Assembly: GCF_026151205.1 (NCBI RefSeq)
Contig: NC_087073.1
Span: 17,441,837 to 17,505,836, forward strand
DNA: 64,000 bases
Direction: 5' to 3'
Origin: Bolinopsis microptera
Taxonomy: Eukaryota > Ctenophora > Tentaculata > Lobata > Bolinopsidae
Shown here: piece after piece, positions 22,433 to 64,000 of the stretch
Layout: every line of letters begins with the position of its first letter
How positions within the stretch are numbered: position 1 is the stretch's first letter
Made by a program: the position numbers and the translations under genes
Notes under the pieces: generated by a model
Seen by the model: the letters and a program-made list of their open reading frames with translations, nothing else
What the model was told of the DNA's origin: nothing
The model's database searches: none

Positions 22433-64000
<41,568 letters not shown>

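Overview
The window looks like nuclear DNA of an invertebrate animal. All coding exons are short, most are bounded by GT-AG introns, and all lie on the minus strand. The genes encode metazoan extracellular modules (immunoglobulin, SRCR, sushi, CUB, C-type lectin, TIL, YWTD-type propeller), a class A GPCR and an alpha-tubulin. An early-branching animal such as a cnidarian (perhaps hydrozoan) is my best guess from the style of the Ig and GPCR sequences. That is a weak inference without a database search.

Three host genes follow one another on the minus strand. Read 5' to 3' they are gene B (>64000 to 22433), alpha-tubulin (21531 to 19732) and gene A (17697 to <1). Gene A starts with a signal peptide. 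It then runs through SRCR, SRCR, Ig, Ig, a shortened SRCR, an unassigned domain (X), sushi, SRCR and X, followed by a zone of decayed Ig exons, a two-exon CUB domain and four more Ig-related exons. It ends, within the window, in ten tandem 291-bp Ig exons repeated exactly every 400 bp. Every exon I could bound is phase 1-1, so any subset can be joined without a frameshift. Gene B is a giant secreted-type protein of at least 35 exons (about 3,830 codons visible). It carries about thirteen C-type lectin domains, one TIL domain, two complete YWTD-like propeller modules and the end of a third. I derived each exon by splice sites and phase. The frame is continuous over all 35 exons except for a one-base deletion in the 50479-50994 exon.

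Gene B has a 21.4-kb intron (24897-46315) packed with repeats and nested genes. It contains an 11,360-bp element (25172-36531) with roughly 0.9-kb terminal inverted repeats and an 8-bp target-site duplication. Inside that are two palindromes, very long pyrimidine hexanucleotide arrays, a 1.94-kb tandem duplication and 73-78 bp micro-insertions. Beyond it lie a GPCR pseudogene, a mariner-like element, a 221-bp palindromic MITE sharing the giant element's termini, an apparently intact GPCR, and a tandemly duplicated segment hit by further transposons. A separate 3,221-bp inverted-repeat element (55718-58938) sits in the propeller region, a few bases past a splice donor. Its empty site is preserved in the neighbouring tandem paralogue.

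Genes A and B both look like secreted or cell-surface recognition proteins that grow by exon and segment duplication. The homogenised Ig exon array of gene A is the most plausible candidate for an unusual biological system here, for example diversity in recognition by exon choice or copy number. The sequence shows only the architecture; function is inference.
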